NCBI GenBank assembly: GCA_905221605.1 | Contig: CAJNDS010002419.1 | Location: forward strand, 378,650-436,252 | Source: Symbiodinium natans | Taxonomy: Eukaryota > Sar > Dinophyceae > Suessiales > Symbiodiniaceae | Direction of reading: 5' to 3' | DNA length: 57,603 nucleotides | Shown here: positions 34,639-45,286 of the stretch, in pieces | Layout: every line of letters starts with the position of its first letter | How positions within the stretch are numbered: position 1 is the stretch's first letter | Translations under genes and position numbers: made by a program | The notes under the pieces: generated by a model | Told to the model about the DNA's origin: nothing | Seen by the model: the letters and a program-made list of their open reading frames with translations, nothing else | The model's database searches: none

Positions 34639-34684
34639 TATATGAACATGTGTATATATATATATATATACACATGTTCATATA
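34639..34684. repeat. Perfect 46-bp palindrome in an AT microsatellite
   Basis: The arms read TATATGAACATGTG and its exact complement CACATGTTCATATA around a TA core. It sits inside a longer AT-rich microsatellite (about 34637-34845). The non-TA arms make it more than a simple TA run. Confidence 0.85.
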
Positions 34685-36680
34685 CATATATACACATGTA
34701 CAGAACAAAAAATATATATATATATATATATATATACATATTTCTATATATATATGTATATATGTATATATGTATCTATGTATCTATGTATACATGTATA
34801 TATGTATATATGTATATATATATATATATATACATACACACACTTAGGATTAGGACTAACCTTTTGCCACTTTTGAGAGGTTTATTTGTGAAGTCGCTCC
34901 ACGAGGGCTTATAGAGTTCGTGCCGCGTGGCTCGACCTGAGGATTGGACAGGCGCAGCCGGCACTAAGACGGCTGTCGTTGGAAGGCTCTCAAGCATGGC
35001 AGGAGGATGCAGCTCATTGTTCACTTAAGAGTGCTGCAGGCGTGGGTGGGGCGGGGGGGCTCCTTCGTGGAAGGAGGCGCCCATACGTGGTGAAGAACTT
35101 GGTTATGCCACTATATAACGTTAAGCAATGAGTGTACAGTGTCAGTATCCTCTCGTCTCTAGTGTTGCTTCCATCCTTTCGTCACATGGCTTAGGAGCTT
35201 GAGTTGGTCAAAGCCCTGGTGCCACGTGTTGAAGTGGTGGTCCTCGAGGACCGGACCCGCTGAACTTCCGCTGACATCCACTGACTCAGAGACTCTGAGA
35301 GTTCAGAGTCGAGTGGGGCCGGCCATCAGCAACATCGGCCATGGGGCCATGGGCGATCAAGAGCAGCATCCCTGGACTGCTTGATGTACGACACTGCGGA
35401 CTGCGGTCAGAGGCTTCCAGCAGACCCTCAGGCGTGGCAATCCCGTGGCCAGGTCGAAGCTGCAAGTCAACCAGGACCGTGTCCCGTGTCCAAAAGGCTC
35501 ACAGTTCCAGCAGGACGGGTGACAATTTCAAGGGGGCTACATTCATTTTGTTCAATTTCAAGCATGTGTCCTCCTGCGCCTTTAGCGTCTTTTCAAATTT
35601 TGACAGATTTGAGCAACAGACTCAAGTCTTCTTGTGCGGAGTGCCGATTGAAGGCACTTCAGTCTCACTACATCATTAAGTCGTGCACGTTGGTGCACTT
35701 GGCACTGGCACTTGTGGGCAAGGACCCGAGTGCTCAGTGCGAGACAGAGTGCGCGCCCAGCATGTAAATTGTGACAAGATCGAGAGACCGGGGCAAGCTC
35801 TAGGAGGGAGGGGAGGAAGGCGTTCAGCTGCGATAGCCTTGATCATCAGCAAGGGCAGTGATATGCACATATATATATATATATGCCCGAATTCGGACCT
35901 TAGAAGATGGAGATGAACTTGATTTGGCTACCCATCCTGCAAGTGGTAAGCATCCCAGGTTTATGCTGCAGCCTTCAACTTTCTGGGCCCAGGGTCCCAC
36001 AACGAAAAGTAGCCTTCCAGGACGGATGGGGCACTGGAAAATCTAGAGAAAACATGTGCTTCAACGAGTCTTACAGTGCACTACCTCTCTCGAGCCCAAA
36101 TCTGCAACGCATCTGCCGGATGTCAATGTCAAGCTTCTAATGGCACGTCATGCACGAGCCTGTCGTGAAGATGTCTCTGCTCAACGCTGCAAGGCGTGGG
36201 AAGACGCCGCTGCCTGCCTGAGCCTTGAAAGTCATTGAGATAGCTTTACAGTGCACTTTCAGAAGGGCTTTGCAGGATGTGTTTTGGTCGCTTTTCATGG
36301 TGTCGCTCCTGTGGCTCTGAGCGTCACCTGTAGCCGCCAGTAGCCGATAAGAAGGACTCACTAGGTATGTGGGCACGTTTCCATCGCCGAGCTTGCACTA
36401 CGCTGCTGAAGCTGCCGCGTCCTCCTCGCGGACAGGCGAATGCCTCATCGATGCAAGTGTACGATTGCCGCCATCAATCGGAGTCATTAGCCATGTGCTC
36501 ACGAAATCTCTCCAACAGCTCTTCGTCTCACTTCGTGCCATCGGCAGGGCCTCCTGCCCCTCCTGGGGCTTGGGGCTGGAGCCAGTGCTTTTGTTTTGAA
36601 GCAGCCGTCGAGATCACCTTGAGACTCGGCCGCCACGAGCCTGCCTGAAGAGACTCCTTAGCTGGTAAAGGGTGCGAGTT

Positions 36681-39600
36681 ATGTCGTTGCACGTCTTTGG
36701 CATGTCTACATCGGCATCAGGCGCAGCAGAGGAGCAGCAGAAGGTGGCATTGATTACGGGGAGTTCCAGTGGCATTGGCAAGGCCGGTCAGTCTGATGCT
36801 GAATCATGCTGTATTGTTGCGACCAAAATTCTCAATGCGATGCAGGCTGTAGCCCAGCGCCTCGCGGCCGAAGGCTACCGGGTGGTTGTGAACAGTCGGC
36901 GGCCGAAATACTCATGGGCTGCTCTGGGCGTAGTTGCACAACACTGCCTTGCTTGACCGCGTGATCTTACATACCTTATCCGACGGCTTTTGGTTCGTGC
37001 CGACTTGGGGGGAGAGGAGTGGTCGACCAAGGTCACAGCACGGTGGAAGAAGGGACAGCTCTGGCAGCTGCGTTGCCAGGAGCATTGTACATACGTGCAG
37101 ACTGCAGCAAACGAGAGGGCTGCGAGGGCTTGATCGAGGAGGTTGTCAAGCGATGTGGCCGGCTTGACCTGTTGATATGCATCTCGGCTAGTCGGTGGCA
37201 CTTGGAGACTTGGACCTCAGAGCTTGTCTTTTGTTGCCCTATGTTGCCCTCCTGGCTGTCCTCCAGGCAATGCCGGCGTCGGCAAGGTCATACCACACGA
37301 GAAGCTCGAGCTGATCGATGATGAGTGCCTCCAGTGTTGCACTGCTTATGTGACTCATGTGCCTGAAGTGCTAGTGACTTCTAGTGTCGGGGAACCAGCA
37401 CTTGCCTGGCCATTCTGGGGACCTGGCTCAAATCACTGATGTGAAGCATATCGAAGCACCTTGAAGCCAGCTTCAGCTGCAACCCCAGTGGAACTCAGAG
37501 CGAACCTGCCGGACATTGAAGAAATTGAAGTGCCTTTCGGACGTTGCGCGGATTCAACCCTCCGGTTCTGGGGGCAGGCGAAGTCTCTTGGAAAAGGGCT
37601 TGAAACTGCTTGAAACTGCCGTGGACCTGGAAGAGGTGCAGGATGGCGACATCCATGTCATCCCGAGTGACCCTTGTCCCATCAGCTCTGCTACGCACCG
37701 CCTTCGCCGTACTTTTGGTAGAGAACCTGGTCTTCCTCATTGGGGATAAAGCTTGGTTTGCGCGTGTAGCTACAGTTGGTGACCCTGACATGGATGGCTT
37801 GCCGGTGTGCAGGTTTTTCAATGTTGCATGGCTAATCAATGTGCCAATTCTGCTGATCCTGTTTGGGACGTATGCCTTGGCCGTCCCGGGCCAGAGGGCC
37901 AGAAGTGGCCGAGCTGCTGGTCACCACAAATGTCTACACGCTCTTGCCTTGATCTCCAGCTTCACTCCCAGCGCTCCTGTCAGACACACGGTGATTCGCG
38001 TGCCTTGGCCAGCCTCTTTCAGCAAGAGTACCGTAGGGTGGGTCAAGAAACGGACAGGTCAACGTGTCATTCCTGATGTACCTCTGTGCTTCACGCTTAC
38101 TTCAGCCTGCCGCCTTTCCCTTACCGGCGCTTGAACGTCTCTCAAGAGACGCCGCTGGTCCCTGTCGACGGATGGACACGTTGCAAGTACTGGAAAGCAG
38201 AGATCAAAGTTCCCATGCTTAACTTAAACCTGCTGGTGTCGATCGCCTTGTGGCTCGCCTTTCCGGGGATGAGGTACATCTACAAGATCTTCGTGCAAAC
38301 CTCAGCTTGTGCCCATGAAATTGGCACGTGCACAGAAGCCCACTGCATGACAGTGCAAGAACGGCAAGTTTCGGATGCCGTGCGACAAGCGCGATTTGAG
38401 TGAACGAGGCTTTGAATTGCTTTGGACCGCTATGGCTTAGCCGTGCTGTTGCTGACCTGCATTGGCGTGTTTCAAAGAGAAGTGAGCCACCCCATGCAAA
38501 AGGGTACCCCGTATCAGTGGGTTCACAACTCACTAGCTGCCAAGGCTATGCCTTATCTGAAGCGAGAACCAGATGCGTCGATCGTGATGATCGGATCAGT
38601 GGCTGGAGTTCGACCAATGGGCAGCAGCATCCCATACAGTGCCCTGAACACACAGTAGTTTCGTTGCGCGAAATCTGTGTAACCGACCAAATGAAGCCTG
38701 CCGCTTGCACAGGCATGACACGCGCTGTCGACAGCTTAGTGCTTGTCTTGCAGTGTTGGGAATCGGTACCTTCCAAGACATGCGTTCATACATACATACA
38801 TACATACATACCTACATGAACATACATACAATATGAACGGAGAGAGAGATGCAAGCCTGTTGAGAAGAAGACATATCCTTCCAGGCCATGCATCAGCTCA
38901 CCAAGCTGTTGGCGAAAAGCTGCGGGCCTGTTCGGGTCAACTGCGTGGCGCCCGGTCTCATCGAGACCCGGATTACTGCCGGCAATGACGCCTGGCCTCA
39001 TGCTAGCATTGCTTGGGAGGGGGGGGGGGGGGGTGGGCTTTTCATCATGTTAAGCAGTCATAGCCCTAACATTCGCCCGGAGTGCATGGGCGGCAACTGT
39101 GCGTAGAAGCTAAGCTATTTTTGACGTTCACAGATGATCACGACAGGAGTGGGGTGGAAGCTACGACGCGGTAACGCGCTTTACGCCTTTGAAGCGGGTC
39201 GGAAAACCAGAAGCTTGGCATTGATGGGCCAGGATGGCTTGTTTTCACCTTCTGACCCCTTTTTAAGAAGGGCCCTTTATAGGACTGATTAGGGGGATTC
39301 TATAGCCCTATAGCCAATAGATGCCAATAGCCCATCCTGGGGTTACATATTGACGCATGTGCCCCAAGACTTTTGTTGGAGAAGATTTGTGAGGTGGCCT
39401 AAACCCTAAACTCTAAACCCACCAGGACCCAGAAGGGGGGGAGCCTGCTTAACTGCCGATACAAACCATGCTTGCAGATCATCCCCATGATGGGGGTTTA
39501 CGAAAAGAAGGGACCCCTAATATATCCCCCAAATAGCAGGCTTCCCTTATAACAATAAGGACCTCAGGAAGGTACCCCCGAATTTCGGAAACTCCCTGAT

Positions 39601-40061
39601 GTCCCCATGCTCGACACTGCCAGGACGACTTGGCGGATGCAGTTGTTTGCTGTGCCCGTTCTCAGCGACTCGGAGCAAGCTGTGCGGGGAAGATGTTCTC
39701 AGCTCGATCTCTGCTCCAGCAACATCCGAACTGCTGCGCCGGGGGGGAAAGGGCCGCACAATTTCGGTTAAGAATCTTCTCGCGCCTTTTCCGCGCCTGC
39801 AGCGTATTTATAAGCTCCTTTGGACAGCCCCGGACAACCCCCGACAGTGCAAAGATATCAGGAAGCGTCTGTGAGCACCTCGACTCTAAGCCCTTCAAGC
39901 ACCATTAAGCGCGAGATTTCCAGAGGGCCAGGAACGTGCAGCCTAAAGGGGCTTCTGCTGTAGCTTTTAGTAAAGTGCCACCTCAATGCCCCAGCTCACA
40001 ACCAAGGTACATGACAGGACAAATCATCGTCGTGGACGGCGGGTCAAGTCTGGTTTTCTGA
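36681..40061 (+). CDS. Classical short-chain dehydrogenase/reductase (SDR), multi-exon
   Basis: Exons: 36681-36782, 36846-36901, 37039-37178, 37267-~37325, 38545-38640, 38885-~38977, 39624-39664 and 40007-40061. Domains in order: VALITGSSSGIGK (NAD(P)-binding TGxxxGIG), AVAQRLAAEGYRVVVNSRR, ALYIRADCSKREG, RLDLLICNAGVGK (NAG motif), AMPYLKREPDASIVMIGSVAG (catalytic Ser), the Tyr in SIPYS, HQLTKLLAKSCGPVRVNCVAPG, LIETRI, DDLADAVV and YMTGQIIVVDGGSS before the stop. It therefore reduces or oxidises a carbonyl/alcohol pair with NAD(P)H, most like the 3-oxoacyl-ACP reductase or glucose dehydrogenase branch; the substrate is unknown. GC-AG introns join exons 1-2, 2-3, 3-4 and 7-8 in phase. Not found: the exon with the usual catalytic Asn, the Lys of YxxxK, and the loop before DDLADAVV. 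Hidden small exons are the likely reason; decay is possible. Confidence 0.8.
37610..38402 (+). other. Membrane-protein-like coding sequence inside an SDR intron
   Basis: Between SDR exons 4 and 5 lies DNA that encodes at least three hydrophobic segments in + frames: FAVLLVENLVFLIG and WLINVPILLILFGTYALAV in one 174-codon frame, and LNLNLLVSIALWLAF followed by GMRYIYKIFV in another, reached after a frame change. The text reads as diverged protein, not repeat. It could be a nested gene, a retroposed pseudogene or exons of an overlapping gene. No family recognised. Confidence 0.4.
39492..39598. repeat. Dispersed element, copy 2
   Basis: Second copy of the roughly 100-bp sequence at 34351-34450, about 75-80% alike by eye, in the same orientation. 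A CCCTAAA run (39398-39420) lies about 70 bp upstream. It sits within the SDR gene, in the intron before the exon at 39624. Confidence 0.7.
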
Positions 40062-40192
40062 TAGCAGGCATATCGGTTATCCTAGGCGCCCACAAGCGGT
40101 GGACACGCAAATGCCGCGCAGGAGAAAACTGCTCGAAATGTTGTCGAGGGAACGGATGCAGGGACACCAAAATCACATCATTAGATTATTTC

Positions 40193-40762
40193 AAGGGGCT
40201 GCGCCCATGGGCGGGCAGCGCACGCAGAAGCCCGGGGCGAGCAGTTTCTAAGCATGTTGAGGCCCCTAAACTCCCTTAAAATCTCTAAGCGTTAAGTTTC
40301 TAAGCATTTTCAGGCCCCTAAACTCCCTTCAAATCTCTAAGCATTTGAGGCTCCTAGACCCCCTTAACGTTTCTAAGCACTTTATAAGGCCCCTAAACTC
40401 CCTTTTTCCTAGCCCCGGGCTTAGACACGTCGCTTATGCCCGCCCTTTGGGGGGCATCATGCTCCTGATGCGCCCCCGGGGTCCCGCCCGGGAGCCGCTG
40501 ATGCTCCTGATGCGCGCCTGGGGGTCCCGGGCTGGACCCGCTGATGCTCATGATGCGCGCCCTCTGGGGGCCTCCGTGGCGACGCAAAAAACCACGAAAA
40601 AAAAACCGTTCACCGGCGGCACGCGGGGGTCGGCGGCACTGGCGTCCGGGCCTAATTCTGCTTCGCAGAAGGCCAGAGGCCAGCAAGGCTATTCCCGCAA
40701 CGACCCAGAATAAAAGGTCCGCATTTGCTCGGTCCTTTGGGGACCTCGCGCTGCCCGATTTT
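40193..40762. repeat. 570-bp tandem duplication, copy 1
   Basis: It begins AAGGGGCTGCGCCCATGGGC and ends with CTCGCGCTGCCCGATTTT, after which copy 2 starts at once. It contains internal short repeats of CCCCTAAACTCCCTT and TTTCTAAGCA, and a GC-rich second half. Same-frame open stretches in both copies follow from the duplication. Confidence 0.9.
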
Positions 40763-41332
40763 AAGGGGCTGCGCCCATGGGCGGGCAGCGCACGCAGAAG
40801 CTCGGGGCGAGCAGTTTCTAAGCATGTTGAGGCCCCTAAACTCCCTTAAAATCTCTAAGCGTTAAGTTTCTAAGCATTTTCTCAGGCCCCTAAACTCCCT
40901 TCAAATCTCTAAGCGTTTGAGGCTCCTAGACTCCCTTAACGTTTCTAAGCACTCTATAAGGCCCCTAAACTCCCTTTTTCCTAGCCCCGGGCTTAGACAC
41001 GTCGCTTATGCCCGCCCTTTGGGGGGCATCATGCTCCTGATGCGCCCCCGGGGTCCCGCCCCGGGAGCCGCTGATGCTCCTGATGCGCGCCTGGGGTCCC
41101 GGGCTGGACCCGCTGATGCTCATGATGCGCGCCCTCTGGGGGCCTCCGTGGCGACGCAAAAAACCACGAAAAAAAAACCGTTCACCGGCGGCACGCGGGG
41201 GTCGGCGGCACTGGCGTCCGGCCTAATTCTGCTTCGCAGAAGGCCAGAGGCCAGCAAGGCTATTCCCGGGACGACCCGGGCTAAAAGGTCCGCATTTGCT
41301 CGGTCCTTTGGGGACCTCGCGCTGCCTGATTT
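40763..41332. repeat. 570-bp tandem duplication, copy 2
   Basis: Nearly identical to copy 1, with scattered substitutions and 1-2 nt indels. High identity indicates a recent event, or gene-conversion-like homogenisation. Confidence 0.9.
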
Positions 41333-41370
41333 AATGGCCAGTGCCGCCGACCCCAAATTTTCCAAGGTGT

Positions 41371-41429
<59 letters not shown>

Positions 41430-41451
41430 AGGGCGGAGCAAGCGGAGCGGG

Positions 41452-41625
41452 CGGAGGGGGCGGGCATGCACTGGAGCCCTTTAAAGTCAGTCATCTGATC
41501 GAGTCTAGAGAGGCAAAGGGCCATAGGCCCGTAAAACTGTGGGGCTATGAGCCAGTAAGCACAGGGCCAGGGGACCATCAAGGGCATGGAGCCAGGGGGC
41601 CATGGCCAGCTGGCCAGGGGGGGGG
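41452..41625 (+). repeat. Inverted repeat, G-strand arm
   Basis: It contains GGGCATGCACTGGAGCCC, TCAGTCATCTGATC, GTAAAACTGTGGGGCTATGA and GACCATCAAGGGCATGGAGC. The reverse complement recurs in the same order at 42525-42655, and in shorter form at about 42340-42460 and 42865-42960. Confidence 0.8.
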
Positions 41626-42524
41626 GGGGACGGTGATGGTGAGGGAAGTCAGGGGCCGATGGGTGGGCGGAGTGCGGGAAGGGCGGAGCCCAAAAAAGTC
41701 AGTCAGCTGATCGTCAGGCCCGTAAAACCAGGTGGCCATGAGCCACTGGGCACAGGGCCGGGGGGGGGGGGGGGGTGGGGGGGTGGGGTGAGTGGGGATT
41801 GGGGAGTTGGGGGGCAGGGTCAGGGGGCGTGGATTGGGCAGAGATCGGTGAGGGGCGGAGTAGTCGGGAGAGGGTAGGCCTGCATGGGGAAGGGGGTGGG
41901 GGGCGTGGGGGTGGGGGAGCGGGGGCCTTCCACCCCCCAACTCCCCAATCCCCCCCCCCACCCTCCCCCCCCCCACCCCCCCCCCCCCCCCCCCCCCCCC
42001 CCCAAGCCTATGCCCAGTGGCTCAACCTGGTTACATCCCGCTCCCCTCCCCGCTCCCCATCTCTGTCCCCCCTCTCGCGCTTTCACCCCACTTGCCACCC
42101 GCTTGGCACTCCGCCCTCCCCTACCCCCACGCCCCCCCCCCCCCCACCCCTTCCCCATGCGGCACTCCGCCCCTCCCGATCTCTGCTGTTTCAGCCCCGA
42201 TCCTGACCGCTCCCCCCACTCCCATCCCCCCCACCCTCCCCCCCGCACCCACCCCACCCCCCCACCCCCGGCCCTATGCCCAGCGGCGCCACCTGGTTTC
42301 ACGGGCCCAGCTGACTGACTTTAAAGGGCTCCGGCCTCCCACCGTCCCCTCCCTGGCCAGCTGGCCAATGGCTCCATGCCCTTGATGGTCCCCTGCCCTG
42401 GCTCTGGCTCATGGCCCCACAGTTTTACGGGCCTCTGGCCCTTTTGTAGACTGCATCAGATGACTACCCCCCCCACCCACCCCACCCCCCCAACTCCCCC
42501 CGATGACCTGGTTTTACGGGCCTC

Positions 42525-42655
42525 GCCCTTGATGGTCCCCTCCCCCTGACTACTGGCTCATGGCCCCACAGTTTTGCGCCCTTTTGCCTTTTCAGACTGG
42601 ATCAGATGACTGACTTTAAGGGGCTCCAGTGCATGCCCGCCCCCTCCGCTTGCTC
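42525..42655 (-). repeat. Inverted repeat, C-strand arm
   Basis: Imperfect reverse complement of 41452-41625: CTTGATGGTCCCC, GGCTCATGGCCCCACAGTTT, GATCAGATGACTGACTTTAA, GGGCTCCAGTGCATGCCC. About 0.9 kb separates the arms, so a large hairpin or recombination between arms is possible. Confidence 0.8.
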
Positions 42656-43896
42656 CGCCCGCTCCTTGCTCCGCCCTTCCCTCCCACCCCCCACCCCCCA
42701 TCCCCCCCCACACACCCCCCACCCCCCACCCCACCCTCCCCCCCCCAACCCCTATGCCACCCGCCCCCTCCGCTCCGCCCCCTCCGTTTGCTCCCCCCTT
42801 CCCTCCCCCCACCCCCGCTCTCCCCACCCACCACCCACACCCCACCCTCCCCCCCACCTAGCTCACCGGGCCTCGCCCTTGATGGTCCCCTTTTCTGTGA
42901 CTACTGGCTCATGGCCCCACAGTTTTGCGGGCCTCTGGCCCTTTCCCTCTCTCATGCCCGCCCCGCTCCGCCCGCTCCTTGCCCCGCCCTTCCCTCCCAC
43001 CCCCACCCCTAATGCTCAGTGGCCCCACCCACTTACCTCATCTCCTCTACCCCCCTCCACCACCAACCCCTTCCCCTGACCCCTCCCAACCATTCCACTC
43101 CACCCCTCCCCCTTGCTCGTCCCTCCTCTTTCACCCAACTTGCCAGAGATCGGTGAGGGGGAGTAGTAGGGAGAGGGTAAGCCTGCATGGGGGGCGTGGG
43201 GGTAGGGGAGGGCGGAGTGCCGAGTGGGGTGAAAGCGGTGAGAGGAGGGACAGAGACGGGGAAGGGGAGCGGTCCGGGGGCGGGAGCAAGGGGGAGGGGA
43301 GCGGGATGGGGGTGGAGTGGAATGGTTGGGAAGGGGAAGGGTGGTGGGGAGCGAGGGGGGGTCGGGGAGGAGGATGGAGTGGAATGGTTGGGAAGGGTGG
43401 GAGGGGGGGCAGGGGAAGGGGTTGGTGGTGGGAGGTTAGGGGCGGAAGGCAAGGCCAAGTGGAGAGGTGGAGTGGAATGGTTGGGAAGGGGAAGGGGGAA
43501 GAGGTTGCGGTGAGGGCAGGGAGGGTCTTCACTGACGCCGCCCCGCTGTTGCTGGGGTCGGCGGATATTACCCATTACGAATGTACACACATATATATAT
43601 ATATATGTATGTATGTATGTACGTATGTATACATACTTACATGCACCAGAAAACTGAATGCCCAGGTTTTCATCCCATGGTGGCGCCAGGCTGGTCGTCA
43701 AGCAGCCTGTTACATCCTGAGCCCAAGGGCTTGTGCAAAAATCACATATGCTCAATATACTCTACAGATTATCATAGCATGCTTGTATGCAAAACATTTG
43801 TAACGTATTAATTAAATTTGTACATTGTCAAAATTGTACGTTATATGTAATGTACAGTATTGTTTAGATGACACATAGAAAAACTTCATATACACG

Positions 43897-43936
43897 TACA
43901 TACATACATACATACATACATACATACATACATACA

Positions 43937-43967
<31 letters not shown>
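43897..43967. repeat. CATA tetranucleotide microsatellite
   Basis: About seventeen CATA units. Smaller relatives lie near 43601-43632 and 38789-38830. Confidence 0.95.
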
Positions 43968-43970
<3 letters not shown>

Positions 43971-44874
43971 CTTATACTCGTAGTAATTTTAATATTTATA
44001 ATGTTTATAGTTTTTTAATGTTTATATCTACGTAGGGCCCTACGTAGATTTGTGTATTCTTATTAAGCACAATGATTTTGTGATATGACGCCGCCTTCCA
44101 AGAGCGCCCACGTGGCTTCTTGGGTTGAGAGACTTGCCTCCTAAACCCTAACCCCTACACCCGAAACCCTCGAGCTCAGGTTGGCCCAGCGTGCTTTTGG
44201 GACCTGCTTCCAGCGAGGATGGCAGGCGAGATGCTCGGGTGGCACTTTCGCACACGAAGCCCTGTAAACCTTAAACCCGTGGTGAGAGTCGAAACCCCAA
44301 ACCCTGAACCCTGGTCGGCTTGGCTGGTGGCAACATCAAAAACCCTAAAGTTGAGTGGCGCACAGTGCTCAGGCTCCAAGCCTTCCAGGCCACGGAGAAC
44401 CACATCTTTCATTTGCACGTCGAGGCGCGGGAACCACTTTGCAGAATTAAACCTGGAGTTGCACCAAGGACCAAGGATCTGATACTATGGGCCTTCCGGT
44501 GTAGTGCTGCTGGCTGCAAACATCTTGGTTTACAGCTGTTTCGGGTAGACATGAACACTTCTTGAGAACTGGCACATCTGCTGCCACTGCACTTACTCCA
44601 ACCTGATGGCTCCCTCTTTCCAGGCCCTTCATGCTCGCTTCTCAGAGATCAGGGAGCCGACCATTCCAGTATGTCCGCGCTATCGCCTACCATGGGGTCT
44701 CGAAGACCGCAGCACAAGAGACTCAAGAGCAGAGACCAAGGCCGCAGCGGGCCTGCGTCGACTCGGGGCAAGCTGCCAACTCTGGCGCTGCCCCAAGGCA
44801 TCCCAAAGCATCCATCCCAAAGCCTTTGTGAGCAGTGAGAGGCTGGTGGCTTGTCAGGGCATACACACGCCCAG

Positions 44875-45253
44875 CGACACACAGACACAGACACAGACAC
44901 ACAGACACACAGACACACAGACACACAGACACACAGACACACAGACACACAGACACACAGACACACAGACACACAGACACACAGACACACAGACACACAG
45001 ACACACAGACACACAGACACACAGACACACAGACACAGACACACAGACACACAGACACACAGACACACAGACACACAGACACACAGACACACAGACACAC
45101 AGACACACAGACACACAGACACACAGACACACAGACACACAGACACACAGACACACAGACACACAGACACAGACACAGACACACAGACACACACACACAC
45201 ACAGAGACACAGACACAGACACAGAGACAGACAGACACAGAGACAGACAGACA

Positions 45254-45286
<33 letters not shown>
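44875..45286. repeat. ACACAG/ACAG array of about 410 bp
   Basis: Near-perfect alternation of ACACAG-type units with local ACAG variants, ending in a pure CA run. It is open in all frames (His-Arg-His-Thr-Asp-Thr repeats or Cys-Val-Ser-Val on the other strand), which is not coding evidence. Confidence 0.95.

Larger units (their letters stand above)
24731..36680. other. Twelve-kilobase region with no nameable gene
   Basis: I found no complete gene. There are exon-like scraps on the + strand with good splice signals: 25430-25501; 31675-31701 (after TTTGCAG, before GTAAGG); 33542-33610 containing LWYDDCLGSPPVMEV; 35194-35261 containing LVPRVEVVVLED; and 35886-35941 containing RTLEDGDELDLATH. They may belong to one or more multi-exon genes whose other exons I cannot see. 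The rest is repeats: CGCGGAAG-type (27175-27860), a 74-bp tandem array, AT-rich and microsatellite DNA. Confidence 0.5.
41370..43520. repeat. Strand-switching G/C-rich repeat island
   Basis: The + strand is G-rich to about 41940, C-rich to about 43140, then G-rich again to about 43520. A poly-G run of about 59 nt opens it (41370-41428) and a poly-C run of about 30 nt lies near 41974-42003. The blocks are inverted or direct copies of shared segments. All long Gly, Pro or Arg-rich frames here come from composition. Confidence 0.9.

Noticed and set aside
34637-34914. Tyr/Ile-rich frames in the AT microsatellite
   Set aside because: Repeat translation, open on both strands.
41369-43803. Several long Gly, Pro or Arg-rich frames, one of 292 codons
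   Set aside because: Composition of the G/C island removes stops. No motif is present, and frames exist on both strands.
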